This document shows positions 1 to 7,924 of a stretch of 64,000 nucleotides of DNA, in pieces (within the stretch, counting starts at the first letter, position 1; every line of letters starts with the position of its first letter). The DNA comes from Octadecabacter algicola (lineage in GTDB: Bacteria > Pseudomonadota > Alphaproteobacteria > Rhodobacterales > Rhodobacteraceae): contig NZ_JAKGAR010000002.1 in the NCBI RefSeq assembly GCF_021532625.1, forward strand, positions 434,001 to 498,000, in the 5' to 3' direction. The position numbers and the translations under genes were made by a program. The notes under the pieces were generated by a model, which searched no databases, was not told the origin of the DNA, and was given only the letters and a program-made list of their open reading frames with translations.

Positions 1-1
1 G

Positions 2-376
2 GGAACAGTTTTTCGGGTCTATAATCTGCATACAGAGTATCGCAGTGCATCCAACCGCCAGCTTTCAGCAAAACTGGTCGCTGACCGCATTGCAGCCCCC
101 GCCGCCCAAATGCCTGTGTTTGTGATTGGTGATTTCAATGCGGTCAGCGGATCAACGACGCTTGGAATTCTGGAAGACGCAGGCGTTACGTTTTGGCCCG
201 CACAGGGATCTACCTACCACTTCAATCGCGGGCTGAACCTGTTTCCTGCCATTGATCATATTGGCGGGACCGAGGGTATCGACCCTATCGGAGAGACGTT
301 TTCAGTGCGTGGCAAATTTGATGGCGAATGGCCGACAGATCACTATCCGATCGTAGGCGATTTCAGGCTTCGCTAG
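2..376 (+). CDS. Endonuclease/exonuclease/phosphatase family protein, C-terminal fragment
   Basis: The reading frame is open from base 2, so the gene begins outside the window and only about 124 residues are seen. The fragment carries VFVIGDFNA, the Asn/Asp metal and phosphate motif of the DNase I-like (EEP) fold. It ends in TDHYPIVGDF, the Asp-His catalytic pair normally found close to the C terminus. The family cleaves phosphodiester or phosphomonoester bonds in nucleic acids, phosphoinositides or sphingomyelin, and the substrate cannot be told from this piece. It converges on the cdsA-like gene with only 2 bases between the stops and no terminator hairpin. An internal ATG at 110 is unlikely to be the start because conserved sequence continues upstream of it. 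Confidence 0.85.
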   Translation, partial: GTVFRVYNLHTEYRSASNRQLSAKLVADRIAAPAAQMPVFVIGDFNAVSGSTTLGILEDAGVTFWPAQGSTYHFNRGLNLFPAIDHIGGTEGIDPIGETFSVRGKFDGEWPTDHYPIVGDFRLR

Positions 377-378
377 GG

Positions 379-1317
379 TTACATCCAGACCAGATATGTC
401 ACGTGGTAAAAGATCGGCGCGGCGAAGATAACGGAATCAAGCTGATCAACAAACCCGCCTTGGCCGGGGATCAGATGTGACCAGTCTTTGATGCCGCGGT
501 CGTTTTTGATCGCGGAGATGACCAGATTTCCAAACATCCCGACGGTGGACGCAAGTGCTGCCATTGCCATGGCCCCAAACACTCCGAATGGCGTGAGCCA
601 CGCAAGCAACCCACCAATGATTGAGGCGGATACCACACCGCAGGCCATGCCTTCCCATGTTTTCGCAGAAATTCCGGGGATTATCTTGGTTTTGCCGATA
701 CGGCGCCCAAAGAAGAAATCAAGCAAGTCGCCAAATTGAACCACCATGATCAGGAACGCGATGAGAAGGACGCTGCGATCTGCAGGGTAGCTGTCAAATT
801 CGAGCGTCAAAAGTGCCGGCACGTGACTGACGCAAAAGACCGAGATCATCAAAGCCCATTGGGTTTCCGCGACGCGGATCAAGTAACGATCCGAATTGCC
901 GCGAAGGGCGCTCACAATGGGGAGAAGAAGGAAGACGTAGACGGGAATGAAGACCGTGAACAAAGCCTGCCAACCAAACCCGATAAAGATGTATTGCAGC
1001 GGTAGGACGACAAAAAAGCCGAGCGCAAGAGACAGGTGATCTGCGCGGCGTTTGTTGGTCAGAGTCATGAATTCTCGCAACGCGGCAAACGACGCGAACG
1101 CCGTTAGGACCAAAAGGCCGACCTTTCCCGCAATCAGTGCCAGCGTGAACAAAGTTACGATGACCCACCAGCTGCGCACACGCGTTTTAAAGGTTTCGAC
1201 GACCGGATTGTCGTCATCCGCTCGCATGCCGAGAACTTCGCCGACGAGTGTGAGAACAATCAAAAGGCCGCAAACGCCGATGAACAGGCCAAGGATTTCT
1301 GAGTCAGTCGACGTCAT
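379..1317 (-). CDS. cdsA: Phosphatidate cytidylyltransferase (CdsA-like)
   Basis: A 312-residue integral membrane protein with about eight hydrophobic segments. The family makes CDP-diacylglycerol from phosphatidate and CTP, the branch point of phospholipid synthesis in the inner membrane. The C-terminal signature is at about 268-294 (SAIKNDRGIKD, then IPGQGGFVDQLD). It fits the CdsA pattern except that the usual K-R is K-N, H-G-G is Q-G-G and D-R is D-Q. The ISAKTWEG segment at 216-223 also matches the family. It overlaps the plsC-like gene by 4 bases (ATGA), so the two are translationally coupled and handle consecutive steps of phosphatidate metabolism. The substitutions suggest a second, divergent CdsA paralogue rather than the essential copy. 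That is an inference. Confidence 0.85.
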   Translation of the reverse strand: MTSTDSEILGLFIGVCGLLIVLTLVGEVLGMRADDDNPVVETFKTRVRSWWVIVTLFTLALIAGKVGLLVLTAFASFAALREFMTLTNKRRADHLSLALGFFVVLPLQYIFIGFGWQALFTVFIPVYVFLLLPIVSALRGNSDRYLIRVAETQWALMISVFCVSHVPALLTLEFDSYPADRSVLLIAFLIMVVQFGDLLDFFFGRRIGKTKIIPGISAKTWEGMACGVVSASIIGGLLAWLTPFGVFGAMAMAALASTVGMFGNLVISAIKNDRGIKDWSHLIPGQGGFVDQLDSVIFAAPIFYHVTYLVWM

Positions 1318-1979
1318 AGACGATCATCCTTTGGCGCAAGTGACACAAGGGCGTTTTCGGCGCGCCTCAGAAAGGCGTCTTTTTCCTCACCGTCATCGAC
1401 GTGAATTGGCTCACCAAATGTCACGGTGCAAATCAGGGGCAGGGGAATGACTTCGCCCTTAGGCATAATCTCGGTCACATTGGACACCCACGTCGGCACG
1501 AGGTCGACGTCAGGGCGCGCTTTGCCCATGTTAAATAGCCCCGCCTTGAAGGGCAGCAGCGGGTCCTCCGTCATGTTACGGTTGCCTTCGGGGAAAATGA
1601 TCAAAGAGGACCCGTCATCCAAAGCATCAAGAATGTTTTGCATCGGGTCGTGATCTGAGTCGCGCGCTTCGGGGCGGCGATCAACGAGGACGCAATTGAA
1701 AACTTCGGGGCCAACAAAAGCGCGCAGTTTATTCTTAAGCCAATAGTCGGCAGCGGCTACGGGGCGCACATCGCGACGCAGGTTTGGCGGCAAGCAGGAC
1801 CAGATCATGGGCATGTCGGCGTTGCTGACGTGGTTGGCGAAATAGACCCGTTGTCTGTTAACGGGTTCAATGCCCCGCCAATCGGCACGCACGGCAGTCA
1901 GGAACCTCACCAACAAGGAGATCGCCAAACCGACGATTTTGGCGGCGGCGCGCCGAGGGAGGGACAGAAGTGATTTCAT
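1314..1979 (-). CDS. 1-acyl-glycerol-3-phosphate acyltransferase-like (PlsC family)
   Basis: Lysophospholipid acyltransferase family, 221 residues from the chosen start. It has the H(X4)D catalytic motif (NHVSNAD, His50-Asp55) and the glycerophosphate-binding FPEGNR motif at about 129-134. An N-terminal hydrophobic segment would anchor it in the inner membrane. The frame is open to 2033, but the added 18 residues look unlike the family, and the ATG at 1979 begins the expected MKSLL hydrophobic start. The product of this reaction, phosphatidate, is the substrate of the overlapping CdsA-like gene. Which acyl chain or head group it prefers cannot be read from the sequence. Confidence 0.85.
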   Translation of the reverse strand: MKSLLSLPRRAAAKIVGLAISLLVRFLTAVRADWRGIEPVNRQRVYFANHVSNADMPMIWSCLPPNLRRDVRPVAAADYWLKNKLRAFVGPEVFNCVLVDRRPEARDSDHDPMQNILDALDDGSSLIIFPEGNRNMTEDPLLPFKAGLFNMGKARPDVDLVPTWVSNVTEIMPKGEVIPLPLICTVTFGEPIHVDDGEEKDAFLRRAENALVSLAPKDDRL

Positions 1980-2092
1980 TAAACAGACATTGGCTGAGGA
2001 TCGCAGGATTGGAAAGGGGTGCGCCCCGTCCACCCGTGGGACGGGAAGGGCGGGGCGCTTTGCCGATGACGCGGCAAGGGGGATGTTGGCGG

Positions 2093-2383
2093 TTAGTCTT
2101 TGGCGTCGTCGCCGCTAACATATTCGGACAAAATGCGCTCGTTGCGAGCTTCCTCGAGGCGCGTCACACGGTCCTCTGAGAGGCGTTCGTCAAAGCGCAG
2201 TTTCACAAAGTTCACCAAAGACAAGGTGAGCAGAAGAATACCGATACCCCAGTACCCTTTGGTCGAAAGCGGCACATCAGGGGACATGTAAAGCGAGAGA
2301 CCAAGCATCCCGTAGGCGACCACGACTCCTGCGCCGTTAAATAGGGTGATCAATGCGTTGTCGTTTTTGTTGAAGTTGCTCAT
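2093..2383 (-). CDS. Small two-helix inner-membrane protein (YiaAB-like)
   Basis: A 96-residue protein with two hydrophobic helices at about 13-32 and 44-62, joined by a short loop and followed by a charged coiled tail rich in Arg and Glu. This arrangement matches the YiaA/YiaB two-helix family of E. coli, whose role is unknown. It lies 30 bases downstream of pspA on the same strand and is probably in its transcript. That places it in an envelope-stress context. The family call rests on topology and overall resemblance rather than a catalytic motif. Confidence 0.65.
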   Translation of the reverse strand: MSNFNKNDNALITLFNGAGVVVAYGMLGLSLYMSPDVPLSTKGYWGIGILLLTLSLVNFVKLRFDERLSEDRVTRLEEARNERILSEYVSGDDAKD

Positions 2384-2413
2384 CGAATTATTCCTTTGAT
2401 AAATTACAGTAAG

Positions 2414-3100
2414 TTAAGCGGATTTATTTGAGTTTTTCAGACGGGCCAGAACGTCGTCGGCCGTGGTGCGTGTGGCTGCACCAAAGCCTTGGTCAGCCAT
2501 GCGGTCCGTCAGAGTTTCGTGGCCTAAATCCCGATCGATATCGCACAGGATTTCGGATTGCTCGAACGGGTCGTCGCGACCCATGACACGGGTGATCAGC
2601 TCTTCGGCTTCTTCGACGTTGGATGTGTGCCCGATGGTTGAGCTCAGCTTGGACTGGATCGCTTGTTCACGGCGCACAGCGCGTGCTTGTATCGCACCTT
2701 GCTTTAGATCGATGATCCTGCGGTGGCCTGCTTCGATAGAATTGCGCAGACGGATCACTTTCTGATCCAGACGGTCGCAGGTTTCATTGCGGATCGTCAG
2801 TTCGTTTTCCATTTGGGCCACGGCTTGTGCCGCTTCTGCTGCAAGGTCATCGCGGCCTTTGTTCAGGGCCTCTTGGGCGCGGTCCATCATGTCGGTAACG
2901 CGGTTTTTCAGGCTCTCGCGCTGACGCTCTTCGCTGCGCTGACGCTGGATGAGTGAGGCGAGAGTGGCCTTGGCCGCCTTGAGAGAAGTTTCAGCCTCGC
3001 GGATTTTTTGATCAATCAATTCAATCGCAAAAGCATCGCGAACGCGGTCTTCGGAGCGGGCGTTAACCCCTGCAATCAGGGTTGAGAGTGTTTTGAACAT
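2414..3100 (-). CDS. pspA: PspA/IM30 family phage shock protein
   Basis: A 228-residue, almost entirely coiled-coil protein beginning MFKTLSTLIAG, the amphipathic N-terminal helix that binds stressed membrane in PspA/IM30/Vipp1 proteins. Long Glu/Arg/Gln-rich heptad helices follow (about 25-165), then a short C-terminal helix. These proteins assemble into ESCRT-III-like rods or rings that stabilise the cytoplasmic membrane. The start at 3100 has AGGAAG 8 bases upstream. The alternative ATG at 3115 lacks a ribosome binding site. There is no pspF, pspB or pspC nearby. Instead a TetR gene lies upstream and two TetR-type palindromes sit in the promoter region, suggesting a non-canonical control. 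Confidence 0.9.
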   Translation of the reverse strand: MFKTLSTLIAGVNARSEDRVRDAFAIELIDQKIREAETSLKAAKATLASLIQRQRSEERQRESLKNRVTDMMDRAQEALNKGRDDLAAEAAQAVAQMENELTIRNETCDRLDQKVIRLRNSIEAGHRRIIDLKQGAIQARAVRREQAIQSKLSSTIGHTSNVEEAEELITRVMGRDDPFEQSEILCDIDRDLGHETLTDRMADQGFGAATRTTADDVLARLKNSNKSA

Positions 3101-3138
3101 ATCGCTTCCTTTCATGTGTCGCGGTTCACACCATATCG

Positions 3139-3151
3139 TGAACGTTGTTCA
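3139..3151. promoter_or_regulatory. Predicted TetR operator 1, upstream of pspA
   Basis: Perfect 13-bp palindrome TGAAC-GTT-GTTCA, 38 bases upstream of the pspA start. The same architecture recurs at 3197-3209 and at 3825-3837, just before the tetR start. Confidence 0.7.
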
Positions 3152-3196
3152 TGAATTAAAGTTAGCGAGGGCGGTTAGGTGTATCAAGCTCTTTTG

Positions 3197-3209
3197 TGAA
3201 CAATGTTCA
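3197..3209. promoter_or_regulatory. Predicted TetR operator 2, upstream of pspA
   Basis: Perfect palindrome TGAAC-AAT-GTTCA in the tetR-pspA gap. Its centre is 58 bp from operator 1, about 5.5 helical turns. It lies just past the tetR stop codon, so it can only serve the downstream pspA promoter. Confidence 0.7.
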
Positions 3210-3215
3210 TAAAAA

Positions 3216-3812
3216 TTAGGATTGGGCGGCTAAGTGCTTGAGTATCAACGAAATCATTTCATCCAAATGGGCCGCTGGAACCCCCGCAGAGGCCTCATCC
3301 AGTCCCAAAAGCACTATTCCATGCACCGATGAGAACAATGCTTTGGTCAAAAGCTGGCGATTCTCGGGGGTGTGATCGGGGAAGATGACGGACAGGGGCG
3401 CGTCGATGTAGGCGAACAACTGGCCCATCTCTTGCAAGTACCAATCAGGCGCGGCTTCGCCAGCAGGACGTTCAATATCAAACAGTGCACGCCAAAGGTT
3501 AAAGTTCTTGGCCGCGAAGTGGTGATAGGCGTGCGACATCACAATTAACTGTTCGGTCGCATCTTGTGGGGCGTCGGCCAATGCTTCGGCGACCGCAGCG
3601 CCAAGCCGTTTGAAGGTGCCAGCATTTACAGCCAGCACCAGATCATTCAAATCACCAAAAACATTGTAGATCGCACCAAGGGCACAGCCCGCATCCTTCG
3701 CGAGGTCCCGTGCACGCAGGTTTCTTAGCCCGTCCGCCTTAATCCGGCGTTCAGCCTGAGCGATCAGGGTTTCGCGCAAAGCGGCGCGGCGCAACTCGAC
3801 TTTTCCAGCCAT
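3216..3812 (-). CDS. TetR/AcrR family transcriptional regulator, probable repressor of pspA
   Basis: A 198-residue TetR-type repressor. The N-terminal helix-turn-helix is at about 28-55 (DGLRNLRARDLAKDAGCALGA, then IYNVFGDLNDL). The C-terminal ligand domain is helical and resembles the WHG-type TetR C-terminal class. The gene precedes pspA on the same strand. One TGAAC-N3-GTTCA palindrome sits 13 bases upstream of its own start and two more sit before pspA, which fits autoregulation plus control of the pspA-yiaAB unit. The inducing ligand is unknown. A lipid-like or membrane-active molecule is a guess from the neighbouring lipid genes. Confidence 0.85.
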   Translation of the reverse strand: MAGKVELRRAALRETLIAQAERRIKADGLRNLRARDLAKDAGCALGAIYNVFGDLNDLVLAVNAGTFKRLGAAVAEALADAPQDATEQLIVMSHAYHHFAAKNFNLWRALFDIERPAGEAAPDWYLQEMGQLFAYIDAPLSVIFPDHTPENRQLLTKALFSSVHGIVLLGLDEASAGVPAAHLDEMISLILKHLAAQS

Positions 3813-3824
3813 GACGGTCTCCAG

Positions 3825-3837
3825 TGAACTTTGTTCA
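3825..3837. promoter_or_regulatory. Predicted TetR operator 3, tetR promoter
   Basis: Perfect palindrome TGAAC-TTT-GTTCA immediately upstream of the ribosome binding site (CTGGAGA) of the tetR gene. It is placed to block its own transcription. Confidence 0.7.
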
Positions 3838-3872
3838 AAGATAGCAGCGCCAGAGGCGTTCGCAAGCTCGTT

Positions 3873-5108
3873 CTAGGGCTCTTCTTTGACCGGCGCACCG
3901 CCCGCAAACAGATTGGGTGCGTGGTAGCCGATCGGATCTTCCTGCATTTGCAGATGCAGGCCGCCATCGGAAAGCGGGTGCGCACGTGCAAGATCTTCGT
4001 CCACATCGATGCCAAGACCGGGTGCGGTTGGCACATTGACGTAGCCGTTCTCAATCGTGATCGAGGATTTTATCAGCGCATCGTGGAACGGTGTCTCGAT
4101 GGTCTCACACATCAGGATGTTGGGCAGGGTCGCCGCGAGTTGAACGTTTGCGGCCCATTCAATCGGACCCGCGTAAAGGTGGGGTGCGACTTGGGCGTTG
4201 TAGACCTCTGCCAGTGTTGCGATCTTTTTGGTTTCCCAAATACCACCAGAGCGCCCTAGCGCAGGTTGCAAAATATTGGCTGCACCGCCGCGCAAGATCG
4301 GGGCAAATTCGGCCTTAGTGGTTAGGCGTTCGCCGGTGGCGACTGGTATTTTGACCGCTGATGCGACCTTGGCCATTTCGGCCACGGAATCTGGCGGAAT
4401 GGGTTCTTCGTACCAAAGCGGTGAAAACTTCTCGATGGCTTGACCCATGCGGATCGCGCCGCCCGTTGAAAACTGTCCATGGGTTCCGAACAGCAGATCG
4501 GCGCGTGTTCCCACGGCATCGCGAATTTTCTGGCAGAACGCGATGCTGGTTTGGATGTCATGCATCGAGGGCATATGGCCGCTGCGAATAGTGTAGGGGC
4601 CTGCAGGGTCGAATTTTACGGCGGTGTAGCCTTTTTCAACCATGCTCACCGCGACTTCGGCAGCCATATCGGCACTGCCCCAAAAATCAGGCAGCGGGTG
4701 GTGAGATTCGGGATAAAGGTACGTATAGGCACGGATCTTATCGTTAAGCCGTCCGCCGATCAGCGCATGAACAGGACGATCACGGTCTTTGCCCAAGATG
4801 TCCCAACAGGCGATTTCAAGGCCGGACCACGCGCCGATGACAGTTAGGTCGGGGCGTTGGGTGAAACCGGATGAATAGACGCGCCGAAACATCAGTTCGA
4901 TGTTTTCGGGGTTTTCGCCCTGCATGTGGCGTTCGAACACATCTTTGATGACATGGGTCATCGCATCGGGGCCGACCGAGCTTGCGTAACATTCGCCCCA
5001 GCCTGTGATGCCTGTATCAGTCGTGACTTTGACCAAGATCCAATAGCGCCCACCCCAGCCGGGGGCCGGCGGGGCCGTGATGATGACGTCTAGATCTTGG
5101 AGTTTCAT
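3873..5108 (-). CDS. Mandelate racemase/muconate lactonizing enzyme family protein (sugar-acid dehydratase-like)
   Basis: A 411-residue enolase-superfamily enzyme. Visible landmarks are the capping domain up to about 125, KFD at 165-167, the GTHGQ strand at 208-212, EEP at 234-236, GER at 259-261 and His310 in APHLYAGP. The superfamily abstracts the alpha proton of a carboxylate bound to Mg2+, and relatives dehydrate sugar acids or racemise acids. The first metal-ligand strand reads G-T-H-G-Q where galactonate-type dehydratases have D-F-H-G-R. The usual first Asp ligand may therefore be absent or shifted by a residue or two. The 117-residue gene lies 1 base upstream and an alcohol dehydrogenase further on, so a small catabolic operon is plausible. 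The substrate is not identifiable. Confidence 0.8.
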   Translation of the reverse strand: MKLQDLDVIITAPPAPGWGGRYWILVKVTTDTGITGWGECYASSVGPDAMTHVIKDVFERHMQGENPENIELMFRRVYSSGFTQRPDLTVIGAWSGLEIACWDILGKDRDRPVHALIGGRLNDKIRAYTYLYPESHHPLPDFWGSADMAAEVAVSMVEKGYTAVKFDPAGPYTIRSGHMPSMHDIQTSIAFCQKIRDAVGTRADLLFGTHGQFSTGGAIRMGQAIEKFSPLWYEEPIPPDSVAEMAKVASAVKIPVATGERLTTKAEFAPILRGGAANILQPALGRSGGIWETKKIATLAEVYNAQVAPHLYAGPIEWAANVQLAATLPNILMCETIETPFHDALIKSSITIENGYVNVPTAPGLGIDVDEDLARAHPLSDGGLHLQMQEDPIGYHAPNLFAGGAPVKEEP

Positions 5109-5109
5109 G

Positions 5110-5463
5110 TCAAAGCCCCAGTGCGTTGGCGAAGGCCATTAATGCGGAATCGATATACTGGATGACCTCGAGTGGCCCAAAGAAATACAAATCGGGTGCT
5201 TGGATATCATCCATATAGATTTGGAGCTGAAGGCCACTTTGGGCATTGAGAACAATGTCACGCGTTTCATCAACTGCCATGGTCCCGACGGCGGAATCGA
5301 CAACCGCCAGTGCTCCTTGGTCAATCGTGCCTGGAGCAAGTCCCTCAAGAAAAGGGCGCACATTTTCACTGTCGAAATTCATCGAAGTCTCAGCGGAGTG
5401 GCCGGCAATCGGTTCTGCCGCTTGGGCGGGCGCTTTGAACAAGTTTGCAAGGAAACGGATCAT
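5110..5463 (-). CDS. Hypothetical protein, 117 residues
   Basis: I do not recognise this protein. It is acidic, has no clear signal peptide, and ends with a hydrophobic-amphipathic stretch (IQYIDSALMAFANALGL). It lies between the alcohol dehydrogenase (33 bases) and the enolase-superfamily enzyme (1 base) in the same direction, so it is almost certainly cotranscribed with them. A good Shine-Dalgarno sequence is not obvious, and translation may depend on coupling. It could be a small accessory or ligand-binding protein of the same pathway, but nothing in the sequence proves that. Confidence 0.55.
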   Translation of the reverse strand: MIRFLANLFKAPAQAAEPIAGHSAETSMNFDSENVRPFLEGLAPGTIDQGALAVVDSAVGTMAVDETRDIVLNAQSGLQLQIYMDDIQAPDLYFFGPLEVIQYIDSALMAFANALGL

Positions 5464-5496
5464 CTGTTGGCTTTCTATTAAAAATAGGGCCTTTGA

Positions 5497-6576
5497 TTAA
5501 AACACAATCACGTTGCGTTTGGCGGCCCCTGTCTTGGTATCCTCAATCGCTTCGTTGATCTGGTCAAGCGACCATGTGCCAGAGATAAGTTCGTCCAGCT
5601 TGAGGCGACCTTGTTTGTAGAGATCAACCATCCACGGGATATCGCGTTTGATTACCACGTCCCCCATCTTGGAACCGATCATGCCTTGGCCCGCGGCGGC
5701 AAAGTTGGCCGCCTCGTATTCCGAAAAGGCACCGGATGGCGGCATTCCGACCATAATAATATTGCCACCTTTCGCGAGGTAACGTGGCGCTTGGTTGTAA
5801 ACTGGTGCAACGCCGACAGTGACAAGGACGGCATCTGCGCCACGGCCCATGGTTTTCTTGGCTTCTTTCCACGGCTCTCCTGTTGCAAGAACCGCATCGG
5901 TCGCGCCAAATTCTTTGGCCACATCGAGTTTGGACGGTTCCATATCTACGGCCACGATGCGACGCGCACCTGCGATGGCCGCCCCTTGGATTGCATTTAG
6001 GCCAACGCCGCCCGCGCCGATAACAACAACATCCTGACCGGGGCGGACTTTGGCGGCATTCACAACAGCGCCAATACCGGTGATGACGCCGCAGGCCAAA
6101 AGACTTGCGACTTCCATACTGATCCCATCTGGGAGTGTCACAACCTGAGAGCTGTCCACGACAACCTTTTCCGCAAAGCCACCACAGGCCATTGCTTGGT
6201 GGAGCTTGCCGCCGTCGGTGGTTTTGATCGGACCATGGTCGCCGTCATATGGCTCTTCGCAGTTGGTCGGGCGGGCCGCAGAACAGGAGGGGCAGGTTCC
6301 GCATGCGCGGATCAGTGTGACGACGACCTTGTCGCCCAGGTTTACTCCGCGTGCATTCGGGCCTGTGGCGGTAACGATTCCAGCGGCCTCGTGGCCATAA
6401 ACGGCGGGCAATGAGCCGCCCCAATGCCCTTCGGCGTAGGTGATGTCGGAATGGCAAATTGCACAGGCGGCGAGCGTAACTTCGACCTCTTCACCGATAG
6501 GCGCGCGGATCGCGATCTCTTCGATTGCGAAAGGTTCGCCAAATGCATGACAGACTGCGGCTTTGATTGTGGACAT
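5497..6576 (-). CDS. Zinc-dependent alcohol dehydrogenase (MDR family)
   Basis: A 359-residue medium-chain dehydrogenase. Catalytic zinc ligands are visible as Cys41 in CAICHSD, and His62-Glu63 in GHEAAG. The structural zinc lobe is CGTCPSCSAARPTNC (Cys92, 95, 98, 106). The Rossmann motif GAGGVGLNA lies in the second domain. The order and spacing match class III/aryl-alcohol type dehydrogenases, which oxidise alcohols with NAD+. A glutathione-dependent formaldehyde role cannot be excluded, but the sequence looks more like the broad alcohol/hydroxyacid branch. It heads the unit that includes the 117-residue protein and the enolase-superfamily enzyme. Confidence 0.85.
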   Translation of the reverse strand: MSTIKAAVCHAFGEPFAIEEIAIRAPIGEEVEVTLAACAICHSDITYAEGHWGGSLPAVYGHEAAGIVTATGPNARGVNLGDKVVVTLIRACGTCPSCSAARPTNCEEPYDGDHGPIKTTDGGKLHQAMACGGFAEKVVVDSSQVVTLPDGISMEVASLLACGVITGIGAVVNAAKVRPGQDVVVIGAGGVGLNAIQGAAIAGARRIVAVDMEPSKLDVAKEFGATDAVLATGEPWKEAKKTMGRGADAVLVTVGVAPVYNQAPRYLAKGGNIIMVGMPPSGAFSEYEAANFAAAGQGMIGSKMGDVVIKRDIPWMVDLYKQGRLKLDELISGTWSLDQINEAIEDTKTGAAKRNVIVF

Positions 6577-6657
6577 TGGGTGCTCCGGTCAAATCTTTCG
6601 AACGACCGTGGCGATGCTGTGCGAAGGAAGCAAGCAAGAATGCGACATGGGTTGCCT

Positions 6658-7881
6658 TTACACGACGACAGTCCGTTTGCGCCCCAAAAAGACGATCATA
6701 CAGGCGATCATGATTGCAGCGGACAACGCAAAGGCCGCACCGGGGAAGTAAACACCAGTTTCGTTGGTAAACGCCCAAAACAACTGCGTCATTACAAGCG
6801 GCGAGAAGATCATGGCCATGGATCGCGCAGAAGAGATGACGCCCTGCAATTCACCTTGTTGGTCATCGCCTGCGCGTTTTGACATCAGCCCTTGCACTGC
6901 AGGATTAACAACAGCCCCCAATGACGTAAGCGGTATGAACGCCAACGCGACCCAGCCGTTGGTTATCAATGTCAAAGCAATGAAAGCCAAAAAGTTAAAG
7001 GCAATGCCATAAATTATGGTGACGCGTTCGCCCCAATGTTTCAGTGCTATACGGATCAAGACAGCTTGCACAAAGGCCATACCGATCCCAAACAATGCTA
7101 GCGAAACACCAACCATACCAGGTGACCAGCCGAACGCTTCTTTTGTGAAATAGGCCCACGTGGCGGGATAGGCGATAAACGCGAACTCATAAAGAAACAC
7201 CAACAGGATCAAGCGACGCAAACCATCAAGCTGCGAAAGTGCCTTGAATGCGCCAAACGGGTTCGCGCGCCGCAGCGAAAACGGCCGGCGAATGCGGTCA
7301 GTCACGGTTTCGGGCAGCACGAAATACCCGAAACACAAGTTAATCGCGCCCAGTGCGGCAGCTGCATAGAACGGCGCTCGGGTGCCAAGCTCGCCCAGTA
7401 GACCACCTATCACGGGTCCCAAAACAAAGCCGAGCCCAAAGGCCGCCCCAAGCAGCCCGAAATTCGCAGATTTTTCTTCGGGCTCTGAGATATCCGCAAT
7501 AAACGCGTGTGCTGCAGATTGGGTTGCGGCGGTGATGCCGCCAATAACGCGCGTCACGAACAACAGCCAAATGGTCCCTGCCACTGCCATGACCAAGTAA
7601 TCCAGCGTCATTACAAACAGCGAAATAAGCAGAATAGGGCGACGGCCAAAACGGTCCGACAACGATCCAAGAACCGGTCCGAAAATGAACTGCATGACTG
7701 CAAACGTGGTGGCCAGAATGCCGCCCCAGATGGCGGCTGTTCCGATTGTGCCACCGTTTACCTCAGCAATGAGGTCCGGCATCACCGGCAGAATGAGCCC
7801 GATGCCCATGGCATCAAGAGTCAGTGTCATAAGAATAAACAGGAAGGCGCGTTTGCGCTGGATTGGTGTCATGTTGGGCAT
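6658..7881 (-). CDS. TCR/Tet-type MFS efflux transporter
   Basis: A 407-residue major facilitator protein with 12 predicted membrane helices. The loop 2-3 motif A is GSLSDRFGRRPIL, and the first helix reads TLDAMGIGLILPVMPDL, typical of the Tet(A) class of drug:H+ antiporters. Chromosomal members of this class are common in Rhodobacteraceae and often have unknown substrates, so tetracycline resistance should not be assumed. No tetR-type repressor is adjacent. It sits 81 bases upstream of the alcohol dehydrogenase and 43 bases downstream of the pcaD-like hydrolase, all in one direction. Confidence 0.85.
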   Translation of the reverse strand: MPNMTPIQRKRAFLFILMTLTLDAMGIGLILPVMPDLIAEVNGGTIGTAAIWGGILATTFAVMQFIFGPVLGSLSDRFGRRPILLISLFVMTLDYLVMAVAGTIWLLFVTRVIGGITAATQSAAHAFIADISEPEEKSANFGLLGAAFGLGFVLGPVIGGLLGELGTRAPFYAAAALGAINLCFGYFVLPETVTDRIRRPFSLRRANPFGAFKALSQLDGLRRLILLVFLYEFAFIAYPATWAYFTKEAFGWSPGMVGVSLALFGIGMAFVQAVLIRIALKHWGERVTIIYGIAFNFLAFIALTLITNGWVALAFIPLTSLGAVVNPAVQGLMSKRAGDDQQGELQGVISSARSMAMIFSPLVMTQLFWAFTNETGVYFPGAAFALSAAIMIACMIVFLGRKRTVVV

Positions 7882-7924
7882 TTAAGGGCGTGATTGCCAA
7901 ATGAGAAGGGGGCGGGCCGTAACG

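Noticed and set aside
6658-7881. Tetracycline resistance determinant
   Set aside because: The transporter has Tet-class motifs but no adjacent tetR, and chromosomal members with other substrates are common. Resistance cannot be inferred.
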